Below are positions 43,841 through 52,900 of a stretch of DNA of 64,000 bases, piece by piece (position 1 is the first letter of the stretch; each line of letters starts with the position of its first letter). Location: assembly GCF_009729095.1 (NCBI RefSeq), contig NZ_VTGX01000003.1:62001-126000 (forward strand), given 5' to 3'. Under the pieces are notes generated by a model. The model was not told where the DNA came from, searched no databases, and saw only the letters and a program-made list of their open reading frames with translations. The translations under genes were made by a program, and so were the position numbers. This DNA comes from Mycolicibacterium sp. CBMA 247 (GTDB taxonomy: Bacteria > Actinomycetota > Actinomycetes > Mycobacteriales > Mycobacteriaceae).

Positions 43841-45199
43841 ATGACCCAGCAGGATCAGATCGACGGCGAACCGAGCCCCGGACCCAGCCCCGCGCCGAAC
43901 CCCATGAAGCGGGTTGCGTTCGCCAGCTTCGTCGGGACGGCGATCGAGTACTACGACTTCTACATCTACGGCACCGCCGCGGCCTTGATCTTTCCCGTGG
44001 TGTTCTTCCCCAACATGGGGCCGACCATGGCCACGATCTCCTCGCTGGCCACCTTCGCCGTCGCGTTCCTGTCCCGGCCGATCGGGGCGGCCGTGTTCGG
44101 CCATTTCGGGGATCGCTTCGGCCGCAAGAAGACCCTCGTCGCAACCCTGCTGATCATGGGGTCGTCCACCGTCGGCGTGGGTCTGGTGCCCAGCGCCGAG
44201 TCGATCGGGATCCTCGCACCGGTCCTTCTGCTCACGCTGCGGTTGCTACAGGGATTCGCAGTCGGCGGGGAGTGGGCCGGGTCGGCACTGCTGGCCGCGG
44301 AATACGCGCCGGGCGGACAACGCGGCAGGTATGGGATGTTCACCCAGCTCGGTGCCGGCGCGGGGCTGGCCTGCAGCAACCTGGTCTTCCTCATCGCCAG
44401 CGTCACCATCGGCGAGAAGAGCCCGGTATTCCTGCAGTGGGGTTGGCGACTGCCTTTCCTGTTCAGCGCGGTGCTGGTGCTGGTCGCCCTGTATGTGCGG
44501 CTGACGATCGACGAAACGCCGGTCTTCGCAAGGGAACTGGCGCGCGACTTGGAGCGCGACCCAGCCAACAAGGTTACGCCCAGAGCGCCGATCGGCGAGT
44601 TGCTGCGCACCCAGACCCGCCAGACGCTGCTGGCTGCGGGGTGCATGGTCGGAATCTTCACCATGAGCTTCATCGGCGGGACCTACCTGTTGAGCTATGC
44701 GAGCACCCGCATCGGGCATCACCGAAGTCTGGTCCTGGCGGTCGGTGTGCTCGCCGGCCTTTCCCTGATGGCCTGCACCATCATCTCGGCCATCCTGTGC
44801 GACACCTACGGTCGCCGCCGGATCATCCTGACCGGCTTCGGGCTCGCCCTGCCGTGGGCGTTCTTGGTGATGCCCTTGATCGACACCGGGTCGCCTGTCC
44901 TGTTCGCGGTGGCGATCTCCGGCACGTTCTGCATCTTCGGGATCTCCTACGGGCCGATCGCCTCGTTCCTGCCTGAGATCTTCGCCACCCGCTACCGCTA
45001 CACGGGCGCCGGTCTGTCGTTCAACCTGGCGGGCATCGTGGGCGGGGCGATTCCGCCGTTGGTCGCGGGAGTCCTGGTGGCCACGCTCGGTAGCTGGGCT
45101 GTCGGCGCGATGATGGCGGGTTTCGTCGTCGTCAGCATCGTCTCGACGGTGCTGCTGCCCGAGACGAAGGGGGCCGAACTGGACGCCCTGGGGGAGTGA
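43841..45199 (+). CDS. MHS-family metabolite:proton symporter (MFS)
   Basis: A 452-residue major facilitator of the metabolite:H+ symporter group (ShiA, ProP, KgtP, PcaT relatives). Twelve hydrophobic segments are visible. The family signatures are VAFASFVGTAIEYYDFYIYG before helix 1, LSRPIGAAVFGHFGDRFGRKKTL at loop 2-3, LRLLQGFAVGGEWAGSALLAAEYAP, and RYRYTGAGLSFNLAGIVGG near helix 10. A Pro/Gln-rich 20-residue arm begins the protein. ATG 43841 has GAGG upstream. It carries an organic anion, amino acid or betaine inward with protons; the substrate cannot be fixed. It ends 100 bases before pyrR, where the PyrR leader starts. Confidence 0.9.
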   Translation: MTQQDQIDGEPSPGPSPAPNPMKRVAFASFVGTAIEYYDFYIYGTAAALIFPVVFFPNMGPTMATISSLATFAVAFLSRPIGAAVFGHFGDRFGRKKTLVATLLIMGSSTVGVGLVPSAESIGILAPVLLLTLRLLQGFAVGGEWAGSALLAAEYAPGGQRGRYGMFTQLGAGAGLACSNLVFLIASVTIGEKSPVFLQWGWRLPFLFSAVLVLVALYVRLTIDETPVFARELARDLERDPANKVTPRAPIGELLRTQTRQTLLAAGCMVGIFTMSFIGGTYLLSYASTRIGHHRSLVLAVGVLAGLSLMACTIISAILCDTYGRRRIILTGFGLALPWAFLVMPLIDTGSPVLFAVAISGTFCIFGISYGPIASFLPEIFATRYRYTGAGLSFNLAGIVGGAIPPLVAGVLVATLGSWAVGAMMAGFVVVSIVSTVLLPETKGAELDALGE

Positions 45200-45228
45200 C
45201 TCGGGCGGGCCGGACCTCTGCGGCCTGC

Positions 45229-45300
45229 TAAGCTACCCCGCAGTTCGACGTCCTTTAACGATCCGTCCCGAGAGGCGGAGAAGGAGGTCAGGGTCACTTC
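45229..45300 (+). promoter_or_regulatory. pyrR promoter -10 and PyrR-binding RNA leader
   Basis: A -10 box TAAGCT (45229-45234) would start a ~60-base leader. In it, TCCG (45262-45265) and CGGA (45276-45279) can pair around the loop TCCCGAGAGG, which matches the PyrR binding-loop consensus (ARUCCNGNGAGGYU) closely. AAGGAGG (45281-45287) directly follows. PyrR with UMP would hide the ribosome site. M. smegmatis pyr genes are reported to be controlled by such PyrR-dependent translational repression. No terminator/antiterminator pair is visible, which agrees. Confidence 0.75.
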
Positions 45301-45858
45301 ATGGACTCTTCAGGTTCCGACCGGGAATTGTTGTCTGCGGCGGACGTCGGCCGCACCATTTCCCGGATCGCGCATCAGATCATCGAGAAGACCGCTCTCG
45401 ACGATCCCGCCGAACGTGAGCGGGTCGTCCTGTTGGGCATCCCCACCCGCGGTGTGACGTTAGCCACCCGGTTGGCCGCCAAGATCAACGAGTTCGCCGA
45501 TATCGCGTTGCCTGTCGGTGCGCTCGACATCACGCTCTATCGCGATGACCTCAACTTCAAGCCGCCGCGGCCGCTGGCGGCAACCTCGATCCCGGCCGGC
45601 GGCATCGACGACGCCGTGGTGATCCTGGTGGACGACGTCCTGTACTCCGGGCGCTCGGTGCGCTCCGCACTGGATGCGCTGCGCGACATCGGCCGGCCGC
45701 GGGTGGTCCAGCTCGCGGTACTGGTCGATCGCGGTCACCGGGAACTGCCGATCCGTGCCGATTACGTCGGCAAGAATGTGCCGACCTCACGCAGTGAAAG
45801 CGTGCACGTGCTGCTGTCCGAGGATGACGACCGTGACGGTGTGGTGATTTCGAAGTGA
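45301..45858 (+). CDS. pyrR: Bifunctional pyr operon regulator / uracil phosphoribosyltransferase
   Basis: A 185-residue PyrR, an RNA-binding regulator that senses UMP/UTP and also has uracil phosphoribosyltransferase activity. The phosphoribosyltransferase PRPP motif is VVILVDDVLYSGRSVRSALDAL (near residue 100). The nucleotide end region LGIPTRGVTLATRLAAKI and the basic ITLYRDDLNF segment are conserved. It leads the operon pyrR-pyrB-pyrC-(membrane)-carA-carB-pyrF and presumably represses its own leader. The ATG at 45301 lies 13 bases from AAGGAGG, longer than usual, so the leader structure may matter for initiation. pyrB follows after 28 bases. Confidence 0.95.
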   Translation: MDSSGSDRELLSAADVGRTISRIAHQIIEKTALDDPAERERVVLLGIPTRGVTLATRLAAKINEFADIALPVGALDITLYRDDLNFKPPRPLAATSIPAGGIDDAVVILVDDVLYSGRSVRSALDALRDIGRPRVVQLAVLVDRGHRELPIRADYVGKNVPTSRSESVHVLLSEDDDRDGVVISK

Positions 45859-45886
45859 CGAACACTTGCGCGAGGAACCGACAACT

Positions 45887-46843
45887 ATGACGACACGGCA
45901 TCTCCTATCGGCTGCGGATCTCACCCGTGACGATGCGACGGCGATCCTCGACGACGCCGACCGCTTCCGTGAGGCGTTACTCGGACGTGAGGTGAAGAAG
46001 CTGCCCACGTTGCGTGGCCGCACCGTCATCACCATGTTCTACGAGAACTCCACCCGGACCCGGGTGTCGTTCGAGGTCGCGGGCAAGTGGATGAGCGCCG
46101 ACGTGATCAACGTCAGCTCGTCGGGATCCTCGGTGGCCAAAGGGGAGTCGCTGCGCGATACCGCGCTCACCCTGCGTGCTGCCGGGGCCGACGCCCTGAT
46201 CATCCGCCATCCTGCCTCGGGCGCCGCCCAGCAGCTCGCCGAGTGGACCGCCGAGGAGGGCGGTGCCGGACCCAGCGTGATCAATGCCGGTGACGGAACC
46301 CATGAGCATCCGACCCAGGCCCTGCTCGATGCGTTGACCATCCGTCAGCGCCTCGGCGGCATCGAAGGCCGGCGCGTGGTCATCGTCGGCGACGTGCTGC
46401 ACAGCCGGGTGGCCCGGTCGAATGTGTCGCTGCTGACCACCCTTGGTGCCGAGGTGGTGCTGGTGGCACCCCCGACCCTGCTGCCCACCGGCGTCGCCGG
46501 CTGGCCGGTCTCGGTGTCCAACGACCTCGACGCCGAACTGCCCGCGGCCGATGCGGTGTTGATGCTGCGGGTTCAGGCCGAGCGGATGAACGGGGCGTTC
46601 TTCCCGTCGGCGCGCGAGTACTCGGTGCGCTACGGATTGTCGGAGAAGCGCCAGGCCATGCTGCCCGGCAACGCCGTGGTGCTGCACCCGGGGCCGATGC
46701 TGCGCGGCATGGAGATCGCCTTCCCGGTCGCTGATTCATCGCAATCGGCTGTTCTGCAACAGGTTTCAAATGGCGTCCACGTGCGGATGGCGGTGCTGTT
46801 CCATCTGCTGGTGGGCGCGGATCGGGAGGCGATCAGCGTATGA
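45887..46843 (+). CDS. pyrB: Aspartate carbamoyltransferase catalytic subunit
   Basis: A 318-residue catalytic chain joining carbamoyl phosphate and aspartate, the first committed pyrimidine step. Carbamoyl-phosphate motif FYENSTRTRVSFEVAG (near residue 50), the lysine loop SSSGSSVAKGESLRDT, IRHPASGAA, INAGDGTHEHPTQALLD and the C-terminal HPGPMLRGMEI are all present. No regulatory pyrI is adjacent. ATG 45887 is used; TTG 45866 in frame would add seven residues. The stop overlaps the pyrC start (ATGA). Confidence 0.97.
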   Translation: MTTRHLLSAADLTRDDATAILDDADRFREALLGREVKKLPTLRGRTVITMFYENSTRTRVSFEVAGKWMSADVINVSSSGSSVAKGESLRDTALTLRAAGADALIIRHPASGAAQQLAEWTAEEGGAGPSVINAGDGTHEHPTQALLDALTIRQRLGGIEGRRVVIVGDVLHSRVARSNVSLLTTLGAEVVLVAPPTLLPTGVAGWPVSVSNDLDAELPAADAVLMLRVQAERMNGAFFPSAREYSVRYGLSEKRQAMLPGNAVVLHPGPMLRGMEIAFPVADSSQSAVLQQVSNGVHVRMAVLFHLLVGADREAISV

Positions 46844-48174
46844 AGCAGCAGGTACTCATTCGCGGGGTGCGTCTCTATGGCGAGGGCGATCAGCTCGATG
46901 TATTGATCGCCGACGGGCAGATCGCCGAGATCGGTGCTGCCCTCAAGGCTCCCGATGACGCCGAGGTGGTCGAGGCCTCCGGCCAGGTGCTCCTGCCCGG
47001 CTTCGTCGACCTGCACACCCATCTGCGTGAGCCCGGTCGCGAATATGCCGAGGACATCGAAACCGGTTCGGCGGCAGCGGCTCTGGGCGGCTACACCGCG
47101 GTATTCGCCATGGCCAACACCGATCCTGTCGCTGATTCCGCGGTGGTCACCGACCACGTGTGGAACCGCGGCCAGCAGGTGGGCCTGGTCGACGTGCACC
47201 CGGTCGGTGCGGTCACCGTGGGGTTGGAAGGCAAACAGCTCACCGAAATGGGCCTGATGGCAACCGGTGTGGGCCAGGTGCGGATGTTCTCCGACGACGG
47301 ACTCTGCGTCCACGATCCGCTGGTGATGCGCCGCGCACTGGAATACGCCACCGGGCTGGGGGTGCTCATCGCGCAGCACGCCGAAGAACCGCGCCTGACC
47401 GTCGGCGCGGTCGCCCACGAGGGACCCAACGCCGCCCGGCTGGGATTGGCAGGTTGGCCTCGGTCGGCCGAGGAATCGATTGTGGCGCGCGACGCGATCC
47501 TGGCCCGCGATGCCGGTGCCCGGGTGCACATCTGTCACGCGTCCACCGCGGGCACCGTCGAACTGCTGAAATGGGCCAAGGCGCAGGGGATTTCCATCAC
47601 CGCCGAGGTCACCCCGCACCATCTGCTGCTTGATGACACCCGGCTGGCAAGCTATGACGGGCGCAATCGGGTCAACCCGCCACTGCGGGAATCCAGCGAC
47701 GCCGAGGCGCTGCGTCAGGCACTGGCCGACGGCGTCATCGACTGTGTGGCCACCGACCATGCCCCCCATGCCGAGCACGAGAAGTGCTGCGAATTCTCGG
47801 TGGCCCGGCCGGGCATGCTCGGCCTGCAGACCGCATTGTCGGTGGTGGCCGAGACCATGGTGCGCCCCGGCCTGCTGACCTGGCGCGGTGTCGCCAAGGT
47901 GATGAGCGAGGCGCCGGCGGCCATCGTCGGTCTGCCCGATCAGGGCCGTCCACTGGAAGTGGGGGAGCCGGCCAACCTCACGGTGGTCGATCCCGACGCG
48001 ACCTGGACGGTGGAAGGCGACGAGCTCGCCAGTCGTTCGGACAACACACCGTTCGAATCGATGACACTGCCCGCGACGGTGACCGCCACACTGCTGCGCG
48101 GCCGGATCACCGCGCTGAACGGGAAGTGTCCGGCGGCGGGCAGGAGCGCAGCGACCAGGGATTCGGCACGTTGA
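46840..48174 (+). CDS. pyrC: Dihydroorotase
   Basis: A 444-residue class I dihydroorotase, closing the pyrimidine ring. Metal site HxH is in FVDLHTHLREPGREYAEDIETG (near residue 60). Further ligands lie in VHICHASTAG (His), EVTPHHLLL (His) and CVATDHAPHAEHEK (Asp). In class I enzymes an aspartate or carboxylated lysine bridges the metals; the equivalent here was not assigned. The C-terminal end (GKCPAAGRSAATRDSAR) is a short extra tail. It overlaps pyrB at its start and the next membrane-protein gene at its stop (TTGA), so translation is coupled on both sides. Confidence 0.96.
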   Translation: MKQQVLIRGVRLYGEGDQLDVLIADGQIAEIGAALKAPDDAEVVEASGQVLLPGFVDLHTHLREPGREYAEDIETGSAAAALGGYTAVFAMANTDPVADSAVVTDHVWNRGQQVGLVDVHPVGAVTVGLEGKQLTEMGLMATGVGQVRMFSDDGLCVHDPLVMRRALEYATGLGVLIAQHAEEPRLTVGAVAHEGPNAARLGLAGWPRSAEESIVARDAILARDAGARVHICHASTAGTVELLKWAKAQGISITAEVTPHHLLLDDTRLASYDGRNRVNPPLRESSDAEALRQALADGVIDCVATDHAPHAEHEKCCEFSVARPGMLGLQTALSVVAETMVRPGLLTWRGVAKVMSEAPAAIVGLPDQGRPLEVGEPANLTVVDPDATWTVEGDELASRSDNTPFESMTLPATVTATLLRGRITALNGKCPAAGRSAATRDSAR

Positions 48175-48671
48175 ACACCCCCACGCTGATCGCGTCGCTG
48201 GTGATGGCGGGACTGCTGGCCGTGCTGATCGCGGTCCTGATCCGGCAGATGATGCGAGGCTGGCTGCATCGCGCACAACGTCAGGCCCAGCTGATCGGGA
48301 CCCTGCCGGCACTGCCCGACACCGTCGGCGCCGCGACAATCCCGTCCACCAAGGGGATGTACGTCGGCAGCACGCTGGTGCCGCACTGGAACGACAAGGT
48401 CGCCGCGGGCGACCTGGGCTTTCGGGCCAAAGCGGTGCTGACCCGTTACCCCGAGGGAATCATGGTGCAGCGCAGCGGCGCTGGGCCGATCTGGATTCCC
48501 GCCGAGTCGGTCACCGCGATCAGGACCGAACGCGGCATCGCAGGCAAGGCATTGACTTTTGACGGAATCCTGGCGATCAGGTGGCGGCTGCCTTCCGGCA
48601 CCGAGATCGACACCGGGTTCCGCGCCGACAATCGCGCAGAGTACGACCGCTGGCTGGAGGAAGAGGCATGA
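48171..48671 (+). CDS. Membrane-anchored PH-like protein within the pyr operon (Rv1382-like)
   Basis: A 166-residue protein with one N-terminal membrane helix (about residues 5-25, LIASLVMAGLLAVLIAVLI) and a cytoplasmic beta-rich domain. In it KGMYVGSTLVPHWNDKVAAGDLGFRAKAVLTRY and IWIPAESVTAIRTERGIAGKAL look like a pleckstrin-homology-type transporter-associated barrel. It corresponds to Rv1382, which holds the same place between pyrC and carA. It starts with TTG at 48171, overlapping the pyrC stop, and its stop overlaps carA (ATGA). Its tight, conserved coupling inside a pyrimidine operon suggests a related role, but none is known. Confidence 0.85.
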   Translation: MNTPTLIASLVMAGLLAVLIAVLIRQMMRGWLHRAQRQAQLIGTLPALPDTVGAATIPSTKGMYVGSTLVPHWNDKVAAGDLGFRAKAVLTRYPEGIMVQRSGAGPIWIPAESVTAIRTERGIAGKALTFDGILAIRWRLPSGTEIDTGFRADNRAEYDRWLEEEA

Positions 48672-49834
48672 CGAGCAACGTAGACAAGCGCAACGACAAG
48701 GCGGTCCTGGTACTCGAGGACGGGCGCGTCTTCACCGGTACGACGTTCGGGGCGGTCGGCCAGACGCTGGGTGAGGCGGTGTTCTCCACCGGGATGTCGG
48801 GTTATCAGGAGACGCTCACCGATCCCAGCTATCACGGCCAGATCGTGGTCGCCACCGCGCCGCAGATCGGTAACACCGGCTGGAACACCGAGGACGGCGA
48901 AAGCCGCGGGGACAAGATCTGGGTGGCCGGTTACGCGGTGCGTGACCCCTCGCCGCGTGCATCCAACTGGCGCGCCAGCGGGACCCTTGACGAGGAGTTG
49001 GTCCGCCAGGGCATCGTGGGCATCGCCGGCATCGACACCCGGGCGGTCGTGCGCCACCTGCGCACCCGCGGGTCGATGAAGGCGGGGGTGTTCTCCGGAG
49101 CCGCATTGGCGGCGACATCAGGCTCAGGTGAGGCGTCCTTGGACGAGCTGGTGACCCGGGTTCTGGATCAGCCGTCCATGTTGGGCGCCGATCTGGCCGG
49201 TCAGGTCAGCACCGACGCCTCCTATATCGTGGAAGCCGAAGGCGCCCACCGGTTTACCGTGGCGGCGGTCGACCTGGGTATCAAGACCAACACCCCGCGC
49301 AACTTCGCCCGACGCGGGATCCGCAGCCATGTGCTGCCGTCGTCGGTGACCTTCGATGCGATCGCCGACCTCAAACCCGACGGGGTGTTCCTGTCCAACG
49401 GGCCGGGTGACCCGGCCACCGCCGACCACATCGTCGCGGTCACCCGCGAGGTGCTCAGCGCCGGAATCCCGTTGTTCGGCATCTGCTTCGGCAACCAGAT
49501 CCTGGGCCGGGCCCTGGGCCGGTCCACCTACAAGATGGTTTTCGGCCACCGCGGCATCAACGTCCCGGTGATCGACCACATCACGGGCCGGGTGGCGATC
49601 ACCGCCCAGAACCACGGCTTCGCACTGGAGGGCGAGGCGGGGGAGCGGTTCGACACGCCCTTCGGGGCTGCCGAGGTCAGCCACACCTGCGCCAACGACG
49701 GTGTGGTGGAAGGCATCCGGCTGGCCGACGGCCGGGCGTTCTCGGTCCAGTACCACCCGGAAGCCGCGGCCGGTCCGCACGATGCTGAATACCTGTTCGA
49801 CCAGTTCGTCGATCTGATGGCAGGAGAGAAGTGA
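48668..49834 (+). CDS. carA: Carbamoyl-phosphate synthase small (glutaminase) subunit
   Basis: A 388-residue glutamine-hydrolysing subunit passing ammonia to CarB. The N-terminal domain starts VLVLEDGRVFTGTTFGA. The class I amidotransferase nucleophile lies in LFGICFGNQILG (the common form is GICLGHQ; Phe and Asn here are conservative changes), and the His-Glu pair in VQYHPEAAAGPHD. ATG 48668 overlaps the preceding stop. Its own stop is followed by an unusual 12-bp-arm palindrome before carB. Confidence 0.96.
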   Translation: MTSNVDKRNDKAVLVLEDGRVFTGTTFGAVGQTLGEAVFSTGMSGYQETLTDPSYHGQIVVATAPQIGNTGWNTEDGESRGDKIWVAGYAVRDPSPRASNWRASGTLDEELVRQGIVGIAGIDTRAVVRHLRTRGSMKAGVFSGAALAATSGSGEASLDELVTRVLDQPSMLGADLAGQVSTDASYIVEAEGAHRFTVAAVDLGIKTNTPRNFARRGIRSHVLPSSVTFDAIADLKPDGVFLSNGPGDPATADHIVAVTREVLSAGIPLFGICFGNQILGRALGRSTYKMVFGHRGINVPVIDHITGRVAITAQNHGFALEGEAGERFDTPFGAAEVSHTCANDGVVEGIRLADGRAFSVQYHPEAAAGPHDAEYLFDQFVDLMAGEK

Positions 49835-49843
49835 TGTCCTGCC

Positions 49844-49907
49844 CCGCGAGCGACCACACTTGTACGCCCGCAGCGGCGTGTCGACGTACAGACACGGTCG
49901 CTCGCGG
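49844..49907. repeat. Nested palindrome between carA and carB
   Basis: Outer arms CCGCGAGCGACC (49844-49855) and GGTCGCTCGCGG (49896-49907) match perfectly. Inside, TGTACG (49861-49866) pairs with CGTACA (49885-49890). The whole 64-base element fits between carA and the carB ribosome site (GAGGAGAAG). In RNA it would make a long stem just upstream of carB. Its regular shape suggests a dispersed intergenic repeat rather than a terminator, since carB must be transcribed. Confidence 0.8.
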
Positions 49908-49923
49908 AGAGGAGAAGTAAGCA

Positions 49924-52900
49924 ATGCCACGTCGCTCTGATCTCAACCACGTGCTGGTAATCGGGTCCGGCCCAATCGTCATCGGTCAGGCCTGCGAATT
50001 CGACTACTCGGGCACCCAGGCCTGCCGGGTGCTGCGTTCCGAGGGCATCCAGGTCAGTCTGATCAACTCGAACCCGGCGACGATCATGACCGACCCGGAG
50101 TACGCCGACCACACCTACGTCGAGCCGATCACACCGGAGTTCGTCGAGAAGGTGCTGGCGCAGCAGGCCGAGCGGGGCAACAAGATCGACGCCGTGCTGG
50201 CCACGCTGGGCGGGCAGACAGCGTTGAACACCGCGGTCGGCCTCCACGACCGAGGCATCCTGGAGAAGTATGAAGTCGAGCTCATCGGTGCCGACTTCGA
50301 GGCCATCCAGCGCGGTGAGGACCGGCAGAAGTTCAAGGACATCGTCGCCAAGGTCGGCGGTGAATCCGCCCGCAGCCGTGTCTGTTTCACCATGGACGAG
50401 GTCCGCGAGACAGTGGCCGAGCTCGGTCTTCCGGTCGTGGTTCGGCCCAGCTTCACCATGGGCGGGCTCGGGTCGGGCATGGCCCATTCCGCCGAAGATG
50501 TCGAGCGGATGGCCGGTGACGGCCTGGCCGCATCCCCGTCGGCGAACGTGCTGATCGAGGAATCCATCTACGGGTGGAAGGAATTCGAGCTCGAGCTGAT
50601 GCGCGACAGCCGCGACAATGTCGTGGTGGTGTGCTCGATCGAGAACTTCGACCCGATGGGCGTACATACCGGTGACTCGGTGACCGTGGCCCCGGCGATG
50701 ACGCTGACCGACCGCGAGTACCAGAACATGCGCGACCTGGGCATCGCGATCCTGCGCGAGGTGGGCGTCGACACCGGTGGCTGCAACATCCAGTTCGCCG
50801 TGAACCCGCGCGACGGCCGCCTGATCGTCATCGAGATGAACCCGCGCGTGTCACGGTCCTCGGCGCTGGCGTCGAAGGCCACGGGCTTTCCGATCGCCAA
50901 GATCGCGGCGAAGCTGGCCATCGGCTACACCCTCGACGAGATCCTCAACGACATCACCAAAGAGACCCCGGCCTGCTTCGAACCCACGCTGGACTACGTG
51001 GTGGTCAAGGCGCCGCGGTTCGCGTTCGAGAAGTTCCCCGGCGCCGACGCCACGCTGACCACCACGATGAAGTCGGTCGGTGAGGCGATGTCGTTGGGCC
51101 GCAACTTCATCGAGGCACTCGGCAAGGTGATGCGGTCGCTGGAGACCAGCCGGGCCGGGTTCTGGACCGGACCGGACCCCGATCTGACGGTCGAGCAGTT
51201 GCTGACCGGCCTGCGCACCGCGGTGGACGGCAGGCTCTACGACATCGAGCATGCGCTGCGCCTGGGCGCCAGCGTCGAGAAGGTGGCCGAGGCCTCCGGC
51301 GTCGACCCGTGGTTCATCGAGCAGATCGCGGGCCTGGTCGCGCTGCGTATCGAACTGCTGGAAGCGCCGGTGCTCGACGCCCAGCTGCTGCGGCGGGCCA
51401 AGCACAACGGGCTGTCGGACCGCCAGATCGCGGCGCTGCGGCCGGAGCTGGCCGGAGAGGCGGGGGTGCGCGCATTGCGCCGCCGGCTCGGGATCCACCC
51501 GGTGTACAAGACCGTGGACACCTGCGCGGCCGAGTTCGACGCCAAGACGCCGTATCACTACAGCAGCTACGAGCTCGACCCCGCTGCCGAGACCGAGGTC
51601 GCCCCGCAGACCGAGAAGCCCAAGGTGTTGATTCTCGGTTCCGGGCCGAACCGGATTGGCCAGGGCATCGAATTCGACTACAGCTGTGTGCATGCCGCGA
51701 CGACGCTCAGTGCAGTCGGGTTCGAAACCGTGATGGTCAACTGCAACCCCGAGACGGTCTCCACCGACTACGACACCGCCGATCGGTTGTACTTCGAGCC
51801 GCTCACCTTCGAGGACGTGCTGGAGGTCTACCACGCCGAGGACGCCTCGGGTAAAGGCGAGGACGGGGCCGGTCCCGGCGTCGCCGGTGTGATCGTGCAG
51901 CTCGGCGGTCAGACGCCGCTGGGCCTGGCCAAGCGCCTCGAAGAGGCCGGGGTCCCGATCGTGGGCACCGGGCCCGACGCCATCGACCTGGCCGAGGACC
52001 GTGGGCTGTTCGGTGAGGTTCTGGTCAACGCGGGCCTGCCGGCTCCGCGGTTCGGCACCGCCACCAGTTTCGAGCAGGCCCGGCGGATCGCCTCCGACAT
52101 CGGCTACCCGGTGCTGGTGCGTCCGTCGTACGTGCTGGGCGGGCGCGGTATGGAGATCGTCTACGACGAATCGACCCTGGAGGGCTACATCGCCCGCGCC
52201 ACCCAGCTCTCCCCGGAACACCCGGTGCTCGTCGACAGGTTCCTCGAGGACGCGATCGAGATCGACGTCGACGCGTTGTGCGACGGCAACGAGGTGTACA
52301 TCGGCGGCATCATGGAGCACATCGAGGAGGCCGGTATCCACTCCGGTGACTCGGCGTGCGCGCTGCCCCCGGTGACTTTGGGCCGCAGCGACATCGAATC
52401 GGTGCGACGCGCCACCGAGGCCATCGCACATGGCATCGGGGTGGTCGGACTGCTCAACGTCCAGTACGCGCTCAAGGACGACGTGCTGTACGTGCTGGAG
52501 GCCAACCCACGTGCCAGCCGTACCGTGCCGTTCGTGTCCAAGGCCACCGCGGTGCCGTTGGCCAAGGCCTGTGCCCGGGTGATGTTGGGCGCCACCATCG
52601 CCGAGTTGCGTGCCGAGGGTCTGCTGAACGAGACCGGCGACGGGGCCACCGTTGCCCGCAACGCCCCGGTCGCGGTCAAGGAAGCCGTGCTGCCGTTCCA
52701 CCGGTTCCGCCGCGCTGACGGTGGCCAGGTCGACTCGCTGCTGGGACCGGAGATGAAATCGACGGGCGAGGTGATGGGTATCGACCACGATTTCGGCACC
52801 GCCTTCGCCAAGAGCCAGACCGCGGCCTACGGATCGCTGCCGGCCTCAGGCACCGTCTTCGTGTCGGTGGCCAACCGTGACAAGCGTTCGCTGGTGTTCC

